DNA of 64,000 bases from Clostridium sp. Marseille-Q2269 (GCF_943736985.1 NZ_CALSFS010000001.1:372001-436000), one strand, 5' to 3'; counted from the stretch's first letter, positions 36,539-47,409 are shown. The notes: generated by a model from the letters alone, not told the origin. Numbers and translations are program-made.

Positions 36539-36711
36539 TCACTCTTGTATACTCCCCCAAAAGATACAAGACAATATAATCTTATAATTTTAAGATCCCC
36601 TTTATAAAAGGAGCTGTCGCATTAAGAACAAATTCTACAATATATTGTGTTAACTTTAAACTTGTAAAACAATATATTGTGCTTAAATTCTTTGATGCGA
36701 TAGCCTCTTTT
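36510..36711 (+). ncRNA. Candidate regulated small RNA with C-rich loop
   Basis: This predicted transcript of about 200 bases has no open frame. After the palindrome comes an eight-bp hairpin, TCTTGTAT and ATACAAGA (36543-36571), with loop ACTCCCCCAAAAG. A small AT hairpin at 36579-36596 and a second C-rich run (ATCCCC, 36595-36600) follow. The palindromic repeat at 36606-36711 would form the 3' end, with TCTTTT as a U-tract. C-rich single-stranded loops are how several Gram-positive sRNAs contact Shine-Dalgarno sequences, and the promoter's Fur-like palindrome recalls FsrA of Bacillus. That parallel is inference. Confidence 0.5.
36606..36711. repeat. Dispersed palindromic repeat, copy 1
   Basis: This unit of about 100 bases has inverted ends (GGAGCTGTCGCATTAA and TTTGATGCGATAGCCTC) and two internal ACAATATATTGT palindromes around a TAACTTTAAACTTG centre. 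Related copies are at 42973-43068 (inverted) and 50216-50319 (same orientation). It may be a MITE-like element or a mobile terminator. Confidence 0.8.
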
Positions 36712-36800
36712 CTATAAATTAATAATATTATACATATATAATCTTTATAATATTATTTGATATTCTTAATAATTTATTTAATAGTAATTAATGGTTAGAT

Positions 36801-37313
36801 CTATTTTTCTAAAATAATATTCTCTAGGTTAAACTGTCTATCCTTTAAAACTTTCCATTTAAATCTAATTTTTTTTAGGGTTATTTTACCATTTATTTTT
36901 TTTTCTTTATGGTTTTTGTTTAAATAAGAAAATATTTTTAACTGAACGTTATAATCATAAGTAGCTGTTCCATCATTATTTTTACGATAATTATTCACAT
37001 TTATCTTATTTACATTTACACAATAGTCGTTTGTATTAACTATAAGTGACAATACTAATGGAATCTGATCTTTCCATAAATTATGATAAGCACTTTCCGT
37101 CATCAGATTTCCAAAAACATCTTTGGTATATACTTGTTCTAAAGTCATATTTCTATTAGTTTTTTTCTTAGGCTTAACTGTGTATAGTAGGTTTATATAG
37201 TCTCTAACCACTTTCTCCGACTCTTTTCTATCGTCAACAATGTTATAGGTACAAGAAAATACTATCATACTTACTAATATAAAAACTATTAGAATCCTTA
37301 TACCTTTAGTCAT
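36801..37313 (-). CDS. Putative lipoprotein, unknown function
   Basis: This 170-residue protein has an N-terminal hydrophobic segment ending in VFSC, which fits a lipobox with the cysteine near residue 21. The mature part is lysine- and asparagine-rich with beta-strand-like segments and a C-terminal KITLKKIRFKWKVLKDRQ stretch. It is probably surface anchored. The fold may resemble NTF2-like proteins, but that is a guess. I start at the ATG at 37313 after GGGAGGAG. It is monocistronic. Confidence 0.65.
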   Translation of the reverse strand: MTKGIRILIVFILVSMIVFSCTYNIVDDRKESEKVVRDYINLLYTVKPKKKTNRNMTLEQVYTKDVFGNLMTESAYHNLWKDQIPLVLSLIVNTNDYCVNVNKINVNNYRKNNDGTATYDYNVQLKIFSYLNKNHKEKKINGKITLKKIRFKWKVLKDRQFNLENIILEK

Positions 37314-37765
37314 ACAAACTCCTCCCAAATATTTATGAATCCAATAATGAAATTAAACACTGTATTATTAGATTTATATATTATATATGAATTATTTAAT
37401 CAATTAATATATAAATCTAATTTTTATTGTATACTTTTTTTGTTAGTATATTATATATAAAATTTTAATTTATGGTAAACATTATAATAAAATAATAATG
37501 AAACTTTTTGTATAAATATAAAAAGACTGCTGATAAAGTATGTTTATCAACAGCCTGGAGTTGAATATAAATCTATATTCAACTATTTAAATATGACTAT
37601 TTAATATTAGATATTTGCTTTCTATTTAACAATATTAATCAACAAATTATGGGGTAAAACAATCAATACTCTAATTAAAATATTGATACACTTATTCTTA
37701 CTTAAAGCAAACTCTAATTAAATTTAAAATTCTGTATTAAATGGCCATATTATTAACATGATTAT
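37314..37765. other. Intergenic region with the opp terminator
   Basis: Apart from the hairpin at 37520-37556 this 452-base spacer is AT-rich, with no coding frame or repeat that I recognise. The hairpin is more than 200 bases past the oppF stop. Confidence 0.4.
37520..37556 (-). terminator. Terminator of the opp-type operon
   Basis: On the minus strand CTGTTGATAAA and TTTATCAGCAG pair around a short loop and are followed by TCTTTTTATA. Confidence 0.75.
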
Positions 37766-38581
37766 TTATTTTAAAATAGTTTTTGCTCTTTTTGATGGAT
37801 GATTTATAGGTACTGAAGATATAAGTGTTTCAGTATAATCTTTCTTATATGAATATAATCCTAATTTTTTATTTTCTATGATTTCTATTATCCTTCCAGA
37901 TTCCATTACAATAATCTTATCGCAAAGATAATCCACAGCACTTATATCATGCGATATAAACAATATACCTGTATTACTTTTTTCTCTAAGTTCTTTTATC
38001 ATAGACATTATAAATGCTTGAGTACACACGTCTAAACTAGATATTATCTCATCACAAATTAAAAGCTTAGGCTCTAAAAGTAATGCTCTACATATGTTTA
38101 TTCTTTGTCTTTCTCCCCCACTTATAGATGAAGAATATTTTTCTAATATACCTCTACTTAACCTAGCAAATCCTATAATATTTTCTATTTTAGCTATTTT
38201 ATTTTCTTTACACATATTGGGGAAATAATTATATAATGGTTCCATAAGTGAATCCATTATTTTAATATTAGGATTTAATGAACAATATGTATCTTGAAAT
38301 ATTATTTGACATTCATGCCTGAAACTTTTTAAATCTTTCCCTTTAAAACTCCATATGTCTTTCCCCTTATATTTTATTGAGCCTTCTGTAACATTTTCAA
38401 GTCTTAAAATAAGTCTCCCTAGAGTACTTTTACCACACCCTGATTCTCCCACAAGTCCTATAATTTCTCCTTCTTTTAAGGTAAATGATACATTGTCTAC
38501 AGCCTTAAAATCTAATTTATTTTTTTTAAATAAACTTAATTTCCTATTATAACTTTTTACTACATTAGAAACTTCTAACAT
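37766..38581 (-). CDS. oppF: Oligopeptide-type ABC transporter ATPase, OppF/DppF
   Basis: This 271-residue ATPase has Walker A GESGCGKST (about 44-52), signature SISGGERQRINICRALLL, Walker B LLICDEIISSLD and H-loop SHD. The aspartate-to-isoleucine change after DE is within the range seen in OppF. The start overlaps the oppD stop by seven bases. It is the last gene of the A-B-C-D-F operon and pairs with OppD as the nucleotide-binding heterodimer. It lacks the usual long C-terminal oligopeptide extension, ending at about 271 residues. Confidence 0.9.
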   Translation of the reverse strand: MLEVSNVVKSYNRKLSLFKKNKLDFKAVDNVSFTLKEGEIIGLVGESGCGKSTLGRLILRLENVTEGSIKYKGKDIWSFKGKDLKSFRHECQIIFQDTYCSLNPNIKIMDSLMEPLYNYFPNMCKENKIAKIENIIGFARLSRGILEKYSSSISGGERQRINICRALLLEPKLLICDEIISSLDVCTQAFIMSMIKELREKSNTGILFISHDISAVDYLCDKIIVMESGRIIEIIENKKLGLYSYKKDYTETLISSVPINHPSKRAKTILK

Positions 38582-39369
38582 ATAGAAATTACCTCTCTTT
38601 TAAAAGTAGCATTTATCAAAGTTTTAGTATACTGTTGTTTTGGATTGTCAAATACATCATATACATTGCCTTTTTCTATGATCTTTCCATTATGCATAAT
38701 TACCACATTATCTGCAATTTCTGCTACTACTCCAAAATCATGAGTTATCATTAATATAGTAGTATTTAATTCTCGTTTTATTATTTTTAATTGATTTAAT
38801 ATATCCTTTTGCGATGTTAAATCTAAGGCAGTAGTTGGTTCATCAGCTATTATCATATCTGACTCCATAATTATAGCTGCTGCAATCATCATTCTTTGAA
38901 GCATGCCTCCACTTAGCTGAAAAGGGTATTGCTTTAATATAACTTCAGGATTCTTTAAATTAATATGATGCATTATATTAATAAGTTTATCTCTAAAAAT
39001 TTCCTTATCTATTTTATAATGGCTAGATACCATATTATATATTTGTTTCTCCATAATTATAGAAGGATTAAAACAATTTATAGAATTCTGAAATATAGAA
39101 AAAACTTTCTTTCCTCTAAAAGCTCTTAATTTATCCTTAGAAAAGTGAAAAATATTTTCCCCATTAAATAAAATCTCTCCTGTTTTTACTCTAACTCCTT
39201 TTGGAAGCATTCTTATTATAGACATAGCTGTCATGGTTTTTCCACTTCCACTTTCTCCTACTATACAAGTAATCTTTCCCTTTTCCACTTCCAAATTAGC
39301 CTTCTCAACTAAATTTATTTTACCATTTTCTGTTTCTATTGTAACATCATCCATTTCTAAAATATTCAA
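38575..39369 (-). CDS. oppD: Oligopeptide-type ABC transporter ATPase, OppD/DppD
   Basis: This 264-residue ATPase has Walker A GESGSGKT, signature LSGGMLQRMMIAAAIIM, Walker B MIIADEPTTALD and H-loop THDF. I favour a TTG start at 39369, seven bases after GAGGGGGG. The ATG at 39384 lies upstream of and partly within that ribosome binding site and has none of its own. It sits 76 bases after oppC. The family imports peptides, or nickel in NikD relatives. Confidence 0.9.
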   Translation of the reverse strand: MNILEMDDVTIETENGKINLVEKANLEVEKGKITCIVGESGSGKTMTAMSIIRMLPKGVRVKTGEILFNGENIFHFSKDKLRAFRGKKVFSIFQNSINCFNPSIIMEKQIYNMVSSHYKIDKEIFRDKLINIMHHINLKNPEVILKQYPFQLSGGMLQRMMIAAAIIMESDMIIADEPTTALDLTSQKDILNQLKIIKRELNTTILMITHDFGVVAEIADNVVIMHNGKIIEKGNVYDVFDNPKQQYTKTLINATFKREVISIC

Positions 39370-39445
39370 ACTATCCCCCCTCATATAACACTTCTAATAA
39401 CCTTAGAGTTTTACCATTAATTTAATAGTTATACAAAAATTCATA

Positions 39446-40246
39446 TTAATAACTAGCTAATTTTTCCTTTATACTTTCTCCTATGAAATTTATACTAAGC
39501 ATTGATATTATAGTAAATATTCCTGGATAAAACGCTATCCACCAAGCTCCTGATAATATATCATTTTGAGCAGAGTTTAGCATACTTCCCCAAGACGGCA
39601 TACCTTGTGGTACTCCTATACCTAGAAAGCTCATAGCAACCTCAGTAAAAACAGCCTGCGAACAGTTTAAAACAAATATGACTAATATAGCAGGCAAACT
39701 ATTTCTCAGCAGGTGATTTATCATAATTTTATAAATGGGAGTTCCTAATACTCTAGCTGCTTTAATATAATTTTTATTTTTTATACTCATTACTTGAGAT
39801 CTGACTATTCTTGCAGTTTGAAGCCATCCCGTAACACCCATTATTATAATCATGCTTGTTATTCCCCCCCTTATAATAGATTGAAACGCAAGCATTATTA
39901 CTAATACAGGAATGGCTAAAAATGTATCTAATATTCTCATCATAATATTATCTACTACACCGCCCATATATCCACTTACACTCCCATATAAAGTTCCTAT
40001 AGTAGTTGATATAACTACAGATATCAACGCCACACTTAAAGAAACTCTCCCCCCATATAGTATTCTAGAAAAAACGTCTCTTCCCATATTATCTGTACCC
40101 ATTATATGTATTACATTAGGTTTAATAAGTGTTTTTGTAAGTTCTACTTCATAAGGATTAAATTTAGTTAATAAAGGAGCAAAAACAGAACTTAATATTA
40201 TTATTAAAAAAATAGCAATCCATACTATGTAATATTTTTTTCTCAT
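39446..40246 (-). CDS. oppC: Oligopeptide-type ABC transporter permease, OppC
   Basis: This 266-residue membrane protein has six spans, with the N-terminal HIMGTDNMGRDVFSRILYGGRVSL block typical of OppC/DppC/NikC and an EAA loop near residue 160 (YIKAARVLGTPIYKIMINHLLRN). A GTAGGTGG ribosome binding site precedes the start. It follows oppB by seven bases and forms the translocation channel with it. Confidence 0.93.
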   Translation of the reverse strand: MRKKYYIVWIAIFLIIILSSVFAPLLTKFNPYEVELTKTLIKPNVIHIMGTDNMGRDVFSRILYGGRVSLSVALISVVISTTIGTLYGSVSGYMGGVVDNIMMRILDTFLAIPVLVIMLAFQSIIRGGITSMIIIMGVTGWLQTARIVRSQVMSIKNKNYIKAARVLGTPIYKIMINHLLRNSLPAILVIFVLNCSQAVFTEVAMSFLGIGVPQGMPSWGSMLNSAQNDILSGAWWIAFYPGIFTIISMLSINFIGESIKEKLASY

Positions 40247-40253
40247 ATTCCAC

Positions 40254-41210
40254 CTACTTCCTAAGATGTGGATTAAGTATTATTTCTATTATATCTGTTA
40301 CTATCATACATAAGACTACTAAAACTCCAGTTATAAATATAGCTCCCATAAGTAAAGGATAATCTCTTGAATTAGCAGCTTTTACTGTAAGCATTCCAAG
40401 GCCTGGCCACGAGAATACAGTTTCTATCATTACAGATCCACTAAAAAAAGTAGGAATAGTTATTCCTAAATAATTTATAAATGGTATCAAAGCATTTTTT
40501 GTTATTCCTCTTCTTATATTATTTTCTAAAGAACCATTTGCTCTAGCTACCATAGCATAATAGCTTCTATTCTCCTCTTTAACCTTTTCTTGTATAAATC
40601 TTGAATAAGCTCCTACATGAGTAATTACTATAACAGATATGGGTAGTATAGCATGTTTTGCTACATCTAAAAAGCTACCATCTCCATCTACGCTCATATT
40701 TCCTGAAGATGGCAACAACCCTCCATATACAGAAAATACCAATATAAAAATAAGAGCTAACCAAAAAGGTGGAATAGAATAAAATACTATACTTAAAACA
40801 CTAAGAAGCTTATCCCATATGGAGCCTTCATTAAACCCTGCTTTTAGTCCTAGTATTATTGAAATTAAGCTTATTAAAAATATAGAATTTATAAAAAGCA
40901 CCATAGTATTAGGAACTTTTTCTTTTAATATTTCTGATACTGGTCTTCCTTCTATGTAGGATATACCCATATCACCTTTTATCATTTCACCAGTCCATTT
41001 TATGTATCTTTCTATTAGGGGTCTGTCCAAACCATAATTTTTTATTATTCTACTTCTTTCTACGTTGTTTAGTCTATCCGCTTTTCCTCCATAAATAGCT
41101 ACCGCCGGATCCCCCGGCGCAGCATTTATTATAAGAAATGATATTATACTTAAGAAAAATATAATTAATATACCTTGTCCCAATCTTTTAAATATATATC
41201 TTAGGGTCAT
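40254..41210 (-). CDS. oppB: Oligopeptide-type ABC transporter permease, OppB
   Basis: This 318-residue membrane protein opens with [18 protein letters not shown] and carries the [14 protein letters not shown] block of OppB/DppB/NikB proteins. Six membrane spans are visible, and the EAA loop has [12 protein letters not shown] start at the ATG at 41210, which overlaps the oppA stop codon in an ATGA arrangement. The longer frame to 41237 lies inside oppA. Confidence 0.93.
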   Translation of the reverse strand: MTLRYIFKRLGQGILIIFFLSIISFLIINAAPGDPAVAIYGGKADRLNNVERSRIIKNYGLDRPLIERYIKWTGEMIKGDMGISYIEGRPVSEILKEKVPNTMVLFINSIFLISLISIILGLKAGFNEGSIWDKLLSVLSIVFYSIPPFWLALIFILVFSVYGGLLPSSGNMSVDGDGSFLDVAKHAILPISVIVITHVGAYSRFIQEKVKEENRSYYAMVARANGSLENNIRRGITKNALIPFINYLGITIPTFFSGSVMIETVFSWPGLGMLTVKAANSRDYPLLMGAIFITGVLVVLCMIVTDIIEIILNPHLRK

Positions 41211-42796
41211 TGGATCTTCCACTCCTCTGCATTCCATATGAATCCAGCTCCGTGATGACCTAATATCTTTTCTTTTATTCCTGTAATTTTCTTGTTTACA
41301 GCATATATAGCGTTCACATAAATCTCAAAATTATATGGTGGATCTTTTGCCAATTCTTCTTGAATCTCACCATATATTTCTTTTCTTTTTTCTTTATTTT
41401 CAGTAGTTCTTCCTTGTTCCAATAATTTATCTACTTTAGGATTAGAATAGCCGCCAAAATTGTTACCATTTTTTATTTGACTTGAATGGAATAATTTATA
41501 TGTATGATCGTCTGCATCATAAGGACTTCCCCATCCTAATACAAAAGCTTCACATTGGTCTATTTTTATAGCATTCCAATCCAATGCAGCAACTTTAACA
41601 GTAACTCCTATCTTCTTAAATTGAGAAGATAAATAATTAGCTATTTTTACTCTAACTTCATCAGTACTTGGAGCAGTTAAAGTAAATTCAAATTTTTTAC
41701 CATGTTTTTCTCTTATTCCATCTTTTCCTTTTTTCCAACCTGCTTTATCTAATAATTCATTAGCTTTATTTAAATCATAAGTATATTTTTCTATATTAGG
41801 ATTATTAAATTCATTCTTTTGAAGTGGCGAATATGCCTCTACTCCGAAACCTTTTATTATGCCATCTACCATACCTTTTCTATCTACTGCATAGTTAAAA
41901 GCTTTACGAATATTAACATCTTTCCACAATTCTTTTCTCATATTAAACATAAAGCATCTATAATCTGCTGTGTTTTCATTATATATTTTTATCTTATCTA
42001 ATTTTTTTAATTTATCAACTTGACTTGGTTCTACATAAGCTAGGTCAATTTCTCCTGTTTCAAGCTGCATAGCACGCACATTATAATCTGGTATAAATTT
42101 AAATATAAATTTATCTACATTCCCTGTTTTATTTTTATCATAATAATCTTGGAATTTTGATAATGTTATATTATTACCTTTTTCCCACTTTACAAATTTA
42201 AAAGGGCCTGCTCCTATTGGTTTTTGATTAAACTCAGCATTATTTATATCTTTTCCTTGTAACACATGTTTAGGTACTATTCCAATTGTAAGCTTATCTA
42301 AAAGGGCTGGAAATGCTTTAGCTAATGTAACCGTAACCTTATAATCTCCTCTAGCTTTTATATCTTTTACTTCTTCAAATTCTGGTTTCATTTCTGTATT
42401 GGTCTTTGGATCCTGTATTGATTTTATTGTAAATACAACATCTTCTGCCTTAAGTTCTTTCCCATCATGGAATTTAACACCTTTTTTAATATTAAAATCA
42501 TAAGTTAGTCCATCTTTAGATTTATTATAAGATTCTGCAATATCACATTGTGGCTTATTATCCTTGTCAAATCTCATGAGGCCTCTAAATATTAAATCAT
42601 TTGCATAGGCTGGTCCTAATATAGGGTTTAATTTTTCATCTTCAAATTCAGCCCCATATACCACTGTCTTACCTTTTTCATTATTCTTTACCCATTGATT
42701 ATCCTTAGTAGAACAACCAGTAAATACTATTGGCAATGTAAATAAGGCAAGCAACAATATAGTGGTAACTTTTTTAATTATTTTTTTTGTTTTCAT
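41207..42796 (-). CDS. oppA: Oligopeptide-type ABC substrate-binding lipoprotein, OppA/NikA family
   Basis: This 529-residue family 5 binding lipoprotein has a signal peptide with lipobox VFTGC (Cys28). It contains [13 protein letters not shown]-like opening residues, the [15 protein letters not shown] block near residue 110, and the [13 protein letters not shown] block. It would bind peptides at the cell surface. Nickel-type or metallophore-type ligands are alternatives, because the family is broad. The start is the ATG at 42796 after GTGGAGGGC. It leads an A-B-C-D-F operon whose promoter region holds direct repeats and a palindromic element. Confidence 0.9.
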   Translation of the reverse strand: MKTKKIIKKVTTILLLALFTLPIVFTGCSTKDNQWVKNNEKGKTVVYGAEFEDEKLNPILGPAYANDLIFRGLMRFDKDNKPQCDIAESYNKSKDGLTYDFNIKKGVKFHDGKELKAEDVVFTIKSIQDPKTNTEMKPEFEEVKDIKARGDYKVTVTLAKAFPALLDKLTIGIVPKHVLQGKDINNAEFNQKPIGAGPFKFVKWEKGNNITLSKFQDYYDKNKTGNVDKFIFKFIPDYNVRAMQLETGEIDLAYVEPSQVDKLKKLDKIKIYNENTADYRCFMFNMRKELWKDVNIRKAFNYAVDRKGMVDGIIKGFGVEAYSPLQKNEFNNPNIEKYTYDLNKANELLDKAGWKKGKDGIREKHGKKFEFTLTAPSTDEVRVKIANYLSSQFKKIGVTVKVAALDWNAIKIDQCEAFVLGWGSPYDADDHTYKLFHSSQIKNGNNFGGYSNPKVDKLLEQGRTTENKEKRKEIYGEIQEELAKDPPYNFEIYVNAIYAVNKKITGIKEKILGHHGAGFIWNAEEWKIQ

Positions 42797-42904
42797 GTTG
42801 CCCTCCACTCTCCTAAAATTATTATATTTTATGCACATACATATTAATTAGCAAAATACATGCCAATGTTCTAAGCAGGAAATTCTGTTAAAATTTAAAT
42901 TTTC

Positions 42905-42939
42905 GTGTCATTTTGAGAAGAAACACTGTGTCATTTTGA
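42905..42939. repeat. Direct repeat upstream of oppA
   Basis: GTGTCATTTTGA occurs at 42905-42916 and again at 42928-42939, a 23-base period. It lies about 110 bases before the oppA start, in the position expected of a regulator binding site. Confidence 0.55.
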
Positions 42940-42972
42940 TAATATAGTGGTTTTTTCTCAACATGAGAAAAT

Positions 42973-43068
42973 GGGGCTGTCTCATTAAAGAATTTAATCA
43001 CAATATATTGTTTTACAGTTTAAAATAACACAATATATTGTAGGATTTATTCTTAGTGCCACAGCCCT
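42973..43068. repeat. Dispersed palindromic repeat, copy 2 (inverted)
   Basis: The ends GGGGCTGTCTCATTAAAG and GTGCCACAGCCC and the two internal CAATATATTG palindromes match, in reverse orientation, the copies at 36606 and 50216. It ends five bases before the stop of the chemoreceptor gene and could serve as its terminator. Confidence 0.8.
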
Positions 43069-43073
43069 ATACT

Positions 43074-44765
43074 TTAATTAATTTTAAATTTTTCTGCAAA
43101 TTTGGTTAGTCTATCCGAACTTTCATTTAAATTTTTAGTATCCTTTAACATTATTTCTGCAAAATTAGCTACTTCTTCTGAGTTTTCTGCTATATTGTTT
43201 ATACCTTGAACTCCTTCATTAGTTGCCTTAGTTACGTTATTTATGACTTCTTCAAAGTTTTTTACAGATTTAGATAGTTGTTCAGTGGTACTTCTTAAAG
43301 TATTGCAAAATTCTCTATAATAATCTGAATCATTTTTATATTCGTCACTTAAATTTTCCATTTCATCATAAGTCTTCTTTAAATATTCATCCACAAAGTT
43401 CATTAACTCTTCAGAATTTATTTTTAAATTTTCAACCGCTTCTACAACAATTTTAGTTACATCTTGAATTTCTATAGTAGCTTTATTAGATTCTTCTGCT
43501 AACTTTTTAATTTCATCTGCTACCACAGCAAATCCTTTTCCAGCTTCTCCTGCTCTAGCTGCCTCAATGGCTGCATTTAATGCTAAAAGATTAGTTTGTG
43601 ATGTTATTTCTAATATAGTTTCTGATAAAACTCCTATTTGTTCTATAACTCTAGATTTTTCTATAGCTTTTTTCATATTCTCATTTATATCTATTTTCAT
43701 ATCTCTTACTTCTTCTCTAGATTTTATTGAATCTTCCTTTAATTTCTCAGATTTCCTTACTATTTTTTCTGAATTTTTATCTATTGATGATGCTTCAGTT
43801 GATATTCTCTCAATCTCTACTCCTATTTCTTCTGAAGTAGCATTCATTTCTTCTGTAGAAGCACCAGTTTCCTCCATGGATGCTGATAATTGTTCTGTAG
43901 CAGCAAACGTATTTTGAATCTTAAAATTTAAATCTTTGAGACTATTAGTGATATTTTCTATAATTTTTATGGAGTTGTCCATTTCTTTAAATGTGTTGCT
44001 TTGCACTTCCATAAATGTTTTATAAACATCATCTAATCCATTAGATATTTGCCCTATTTCATCTTTTCTATCTAAAAGTTCCTCTGGAACGGCCTCTGTA
44101 AAATCTCCTTCAGATAGTTTATTCAAATACTCCGTTAATTCTTCTAAGTCTGCTTGTAATTTTCTTGATATCAATGCTACTAAAACTATACCTACAACAA
44201 TACTAAATATGATTATAAAGATTATAATTATCATAGTTTTCTTCATAAATACACCATTTTGTTCCATAAACTGAGAAGCTTGATTTTTGTTATGCTGTAT
44301 CAATTCTAAAATGTTTTTTTGATAGTCATTAATAGCTGGTGTTATATTGTTTAATTTTTTAATTGCCTCTTGCTGTTTTCCTTCTTGAGCTAGTTTTATT
44401 ACATCATTTCTATCCTGTCTAAGATCTAATATCTTTTTTTCAATAGAACTTATCAATTCTTTTTCTTTTGGATCTAGTTCCATAGATTTATACATTTTAA
44501 TATTCTTATTAAATATATTTTCTACTTCATATATTTCTTTTTTTAGTTGTTCTATAATCCTAGCATCCCTACTCTCTAGTACTATTTTAGCTGTATCTAA
44601 TTCTATAACTCTTGATTGGGTTCTACTATCATTTAATAAGTCTGAAGTAACTAAATTATTTTTATAAAGGTTTTTAATGTTTGTATTAGCTTTTCTATTA
44701 AAGTATGCTCCTGTAAATCCAGAAAAAGAAACAAACACTATAAAAATAATAGTTATCATCATCAT
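43074..44765 (-). CDS. Methyl-accepting chemotaxis protein, probably frameshifted at its N terminus
   Basis: This transmembrane chemoreceptor has a four-helix-bundle sensor (about 30-180), membrane span 2 (about 180-200), a HAMP domain and a signalling domain with the hairpin tip [22 protein letters not shown]. The open frame starts at MMMITIIF without a ribosome binding site. Twenty-six bases upstream, at 44791, an ATG with AGAGGGGAAAA opens MDNQ and hits a stop after one more codon. Inserting one A in the run at 44779-44781 would join the two as [17 protein letters not shown], which aligns with [15 protein letters not shown] of the neighbouring receptor. A single-base lesion or sequencing error is likely. 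Confidence 0.85.
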   Translation of the reverse strand: MMMITIIFIVFVSFSGFTGAYFNRKANTNIKNLYKNNLVTSDLLNDSRTQSRVIELDTAKIVLESRDARIIEQLKKEIYEVENIFNKNIKMYKSMELDPKEKELISSIEKKILDLRQDRNDVIKLAQEGKQQEAIKKLNNITPAINDYQKNILELIQHNKNQASQFMEQNGVFMKKTMIIIIFIIIFSIVVGIVLVALISRKLQADLEELTEYLNKLSEGDFTEAVPEELLDRKDEIGQISNGLDDVYKTFMEVQSNTFKEMDNSIKIIENITNSLKDLNFKIQNTFAATEQLSASMEETGASTEEMNATSEEIGVEIERISTEASSIDKNSEKIVRKSEKLKEDSIKSREEVRDMKIDINENMKKAIEKSRVIEQIGVLSETILEITSQTNLLALNAAIEAARAGEAGKGFAVVADEIKKLAEESNKATIEIQDVTKIVVEAVENLKINSEELMNFVDEYLKKTYDEMENLSDEYKNDSDYYREFCNTLRSTTEQLSKSVKNFEEVINNVTKATNEGVQGINNIAENSEEVANFAEIMLKDTKNLNESSDRLTKFAEKFKIN

Positions 44766-44965
44766 TTTATACTTTATCTTTGGTTGTCCATATTTTTCCC
44801 CTCTTTTTCTTAAGAAATTAAATTCTGAGTCATAAAATTCTATTATATTATTATCTTATACAGAAGGGCTCAATTTGTTGCTAACTATTTACTTGTACTT
44901 ATTTTAATCTATATAATTGGAATTAAAAAATTGTAAAAATAAATTTTACAATTTTTTATAATCAT

Positions 44966-46684
44966 TTAAATTTTAAATTGTGCAACAGAATTCATTAATT
45001 CTTTAGAACTATTTTTTAATAAATCCGTATACTTGACTATGTCTTTACTAGCTAAAACTATCTTATCATTATTTCCAGCTATATTACTAGTATCTTTAGC
45101 TCCTTCATTGGCAGCAGCCGCTACATTCCCAATTACTTCTACTATATTTTTTATAGATGCTAATAATTCTTCTGATGTAGCACTTAAATCATTAGATATA
45201 TCATTGTAATAAGTAGCATTATTACTATATGATTTAAATACTTCCACTTTACTTTTATGAGATTCAGATATATAACTATCTATAAAACTTAATGCATTAC
45301 TTGAACTTTCTTTAAGATTTTCAACAGCCCCTAGCACTTCTTTCGTAGTTTCTTGTATTCTCACCACAGTCTCACTTGATTGTTCTGCTAACTTTCTTAT
45401 TTCTTCAGCTACAACTGCAAATCCTCTACCTGATTCTCCTGCTCTTGCTGCTTCAATAGCTGCATTTAATGCTAATAAATTTGTTTGAGAAGTTATTTGA
45501 AGTATAGCATCAGATAATATATTTATTTCTTCTATAGTTTTAGATTTCTCTATAGCATCCTTAGTAGCATCATATATATTATTCTTAACTTTATTGGCAT
45601 TTTTTTCAGACTCTATAGCATTAGCCTTTAACTTTTCCACCTTAGCTAATATTTCACCTGCGCTGTTAGCGCCTTCTTCTGCCTTTAAAGCTATATTTTC
45701 CACAGCTTTTTCTAGTTCCTCTGAAGTTGCACTCATTTCCTCTGATGAGGCTCCTGTTTCCTCCATACTAGCTGATAACTCTTCTGTAGCTATTGAACTT
45801 TCTCGTATTCTTCTATCCAAATTATTTATATTGTCATATATGTTGCCCACCACGCTAGTTGAATTATTCATTTCATTTACAACATTATTAATTATGTTTC
45901 TTATAGATTCATACATTTTATTAACAGAATTAGTTAATTGTCCAATTTCATCTTTACGTTTTAAAAGTTTAAGAGAAACTTTTTCTGTAAAATCTCCTGT
46001 AGATAATTTATTTAAATATTCCACTGATTCATTTAATGGTGTAACTATTGATCTAGCTATTATAGTAGTTGTAAGTATAGCTATAACAATACTTAAAATT
46101 AAAACTATTGTTATAAATTTATTTGAAAAATCATTAGATTTATCATTTTCAATTTTAAACTGCTCTGCCTCTTTAACATTAAAATCTGATAATTCTATAA
46201 GAGTTTTTTGATAATTTTCATTTATCTCATTTAGATCTCTAAATTTTATAGCTGCCAGTTCCGTCTTTCCTTCTTTAGCTAATTTAAATACCTCTTCTCT
46301 TCCTTTTCTAAATTCATTTAAATTCTTCTCCATATAATTTAGAAGTTCTTTTTCTTTTTCACTACTAACACCTATTCTTTTAAATTCTTCAATATCTTTA
46401 TCAAATTTTTCTATTCTAGCACCAATATCCTCCTTCAGTTTTTCTTGAGCTACTCCATCCTTAGACAAAAGAACTATTCTAGCAATATCTGCTTCTGTAG
46501 CTCTTGCTTGAGCTCTACTATCGTTTAATACTTTTACACTAATGAGATTCTCTTCATATAATCTTTTAATAGCTTTATCAGATTTAGAATTAAAATAATA
46601 CCCTGTTACTCCTACAATTATTGTAAAGATTAACATAATTGAACTCATAAAAAGTATTTTATTTTTTACTTTTAGATTTTCCAT
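44966..46684 (-). CDS. Methyl-accepting chemotaxis protein
   Basis: This 572-residue chemoreceptor has membrane span 1 (about 10-30), a 4HB-type extracellular sensor (about 31-185), span 2 (about 187-207), HAMP, and a cytoplasmic signalling domain with [12 protein letters not shown]-like tip ([21 protein letters not shown]). The start is the ATG at 46684 after AGGAGGATT. It sits directly upstream of a close paralog of the same layout on the same strand, so the two arose by tandem duplication. The ligand is unknown. It would signal to CheA at the membrane. Confidence 0.93.
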   Translation of the reverse strand: MENLKVKNKILFMSSIMLIFTIIVGVTGYYFNSKSDKAIKRLYEENLISVKVLNDSRAQARATEADIARIVLLSKDGVAQEKLKEDIGARIEKFDKDIEEFKRIGVSSEKEKELLNYMEKNLNEFRKGREEVFKLAKEGKTELAAIKFRDLNEINENYQKTLIELSDFNVKEAEQFKIENDKSNDFSNKFITIVLILSIVIAILTTTIIARSIVTPLNESVEYLNKLSTGDFTEKVSLKLLKRKDEIGQLTNSVNKMYESIRNIINNVVNEMNNSTSVVGNIYDNINNLDRRIRESSIATEELSASMEETGASSEEMSATSEELEKAVENIALKAEEGANSAGEILAKVEKLKANAIESEKNANKVKNNIYDATKDAIEKSKTIEEINILSDAILQITSQTNLLALNAAIEAARAGESGRGFAVVAEEIRKLAEQSSETVVRIQETTKEVLGAVENLKESSSNALSFIDSYISESHKSKVEVFKSYSNNATYYNDISNDLSATSEELLASIKNIVEVIGNVAAAANEGAKDTSNIAGNNDKIVLASKDIVKYTDLLKNSSKELMNSVAQFKI

Positions 46685-47109
46685 AAACAATCCTCCTAAA
46701 ATAACTGCTAATTTATTGACAAATCAATAAATTATTCCATACATTATTATGTATTTGATATATTAATTATTAACAAATAATAATTATCCCATATATCATA
46801 TGAAAATATTATCATATTTATATGCAAATTTCAATAAATTCATAAAAAAAACATTTAACTTATTTTATACTAAATGTTCTTTCTATAGCTACTATTACTT
46901 ATTAAATCGTTTATTTTTAATAAAACTCAATGAAATAATTCATACACATCATTTCATTTTAACTGTACTATATCTCATTTTCCCTACTAATTCTATTGTT
47001 ATTTTGAAGGTAATAAAAGGGGATGATATTAATTCATAGTGTTGTATATTACACATAAATAGAGAATCGGAAAAATTTTATAATCCGATTCTTCATTATT
47101 AACTCTAGG
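46685..47109. other. Intergenic region upstream of the chemoreceptor
   Basis: An open frame at 46800-47039 (79 codons, plus strand) has no ribosome binding site and an atypical Tyr/Phe/Leu-rich sequence, so I do not call it. ATAATAATTAT at 46777-46787 is a Fur-family core sequence upstream of the chemoreceptor. Confidence 0.45.
47063..47092 (-). terminator. Terminator after the Dabb-domain gene
   Basis: AGAATCGGA and TCCGATTCT make a perfect nine-bp stem about 18 bases past the stop. The T-tract on the minus strand is broken. Confidence 0.65.
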
Positions 47110-47409
47110 CTATTTATAATCCACCACTGATCTTTCTTTCACAATTTTTTTTATAAAATCTGCAACCTTAACATGTTCAGGATGTATCTGATATGCCTGT
47201 AAAGCTTCATTTGATTCAAATACAGAATTTAAAACTATATCAAATGCTTGATCTGATTTTTCAAAATTAATACCAACTTCTAATGATATTATCCCATCTA
47301 TCTTTTCCTTTAAAGATTCAATTAATTCCTTTACTTTTAAACAATTTTCTTTCTTGTTTTTCCCTTCAAACTCCTCTTTAAATCTCCACATAACAATATG
47401 CTTAACCAT
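47110..47409 (-). CDS. Stress-responsive A/B barrel (Dabb) domain protein
   Basis: This 99-residue protein is a single dimeric alpha/beta barrel domain starting MVKHIVMWRFKEEFEG, with LEVGINFEKSDQAFDIVLNSVFES in the middle and YQIHPEHVKVADFI near the end. This matches the Dabb family, whose members are ferredoxin-like dimers of mostly unknown substrate. The ribosome binding site is GAGGGGTT. It forms a single-gene unit. Confidence 0.9.
   Translation of the reverse strand: MVKHIVMWRFKEEFEGKNKKENCLKVKELIESLKEKIDGIISLEVGINFEKSDQAFDIVLNSVFESNEALQAYQIHPEHVKVADFIKKIVKERSVVDYK

Noticed and set aside
46800-47039. 79-codon plus-strand open frame
   Set aside because: It has no ribosome binding site and an aromatic-rich composition unlike neighbouring proteins, and it covers the promoter region of the chemoreceptor.
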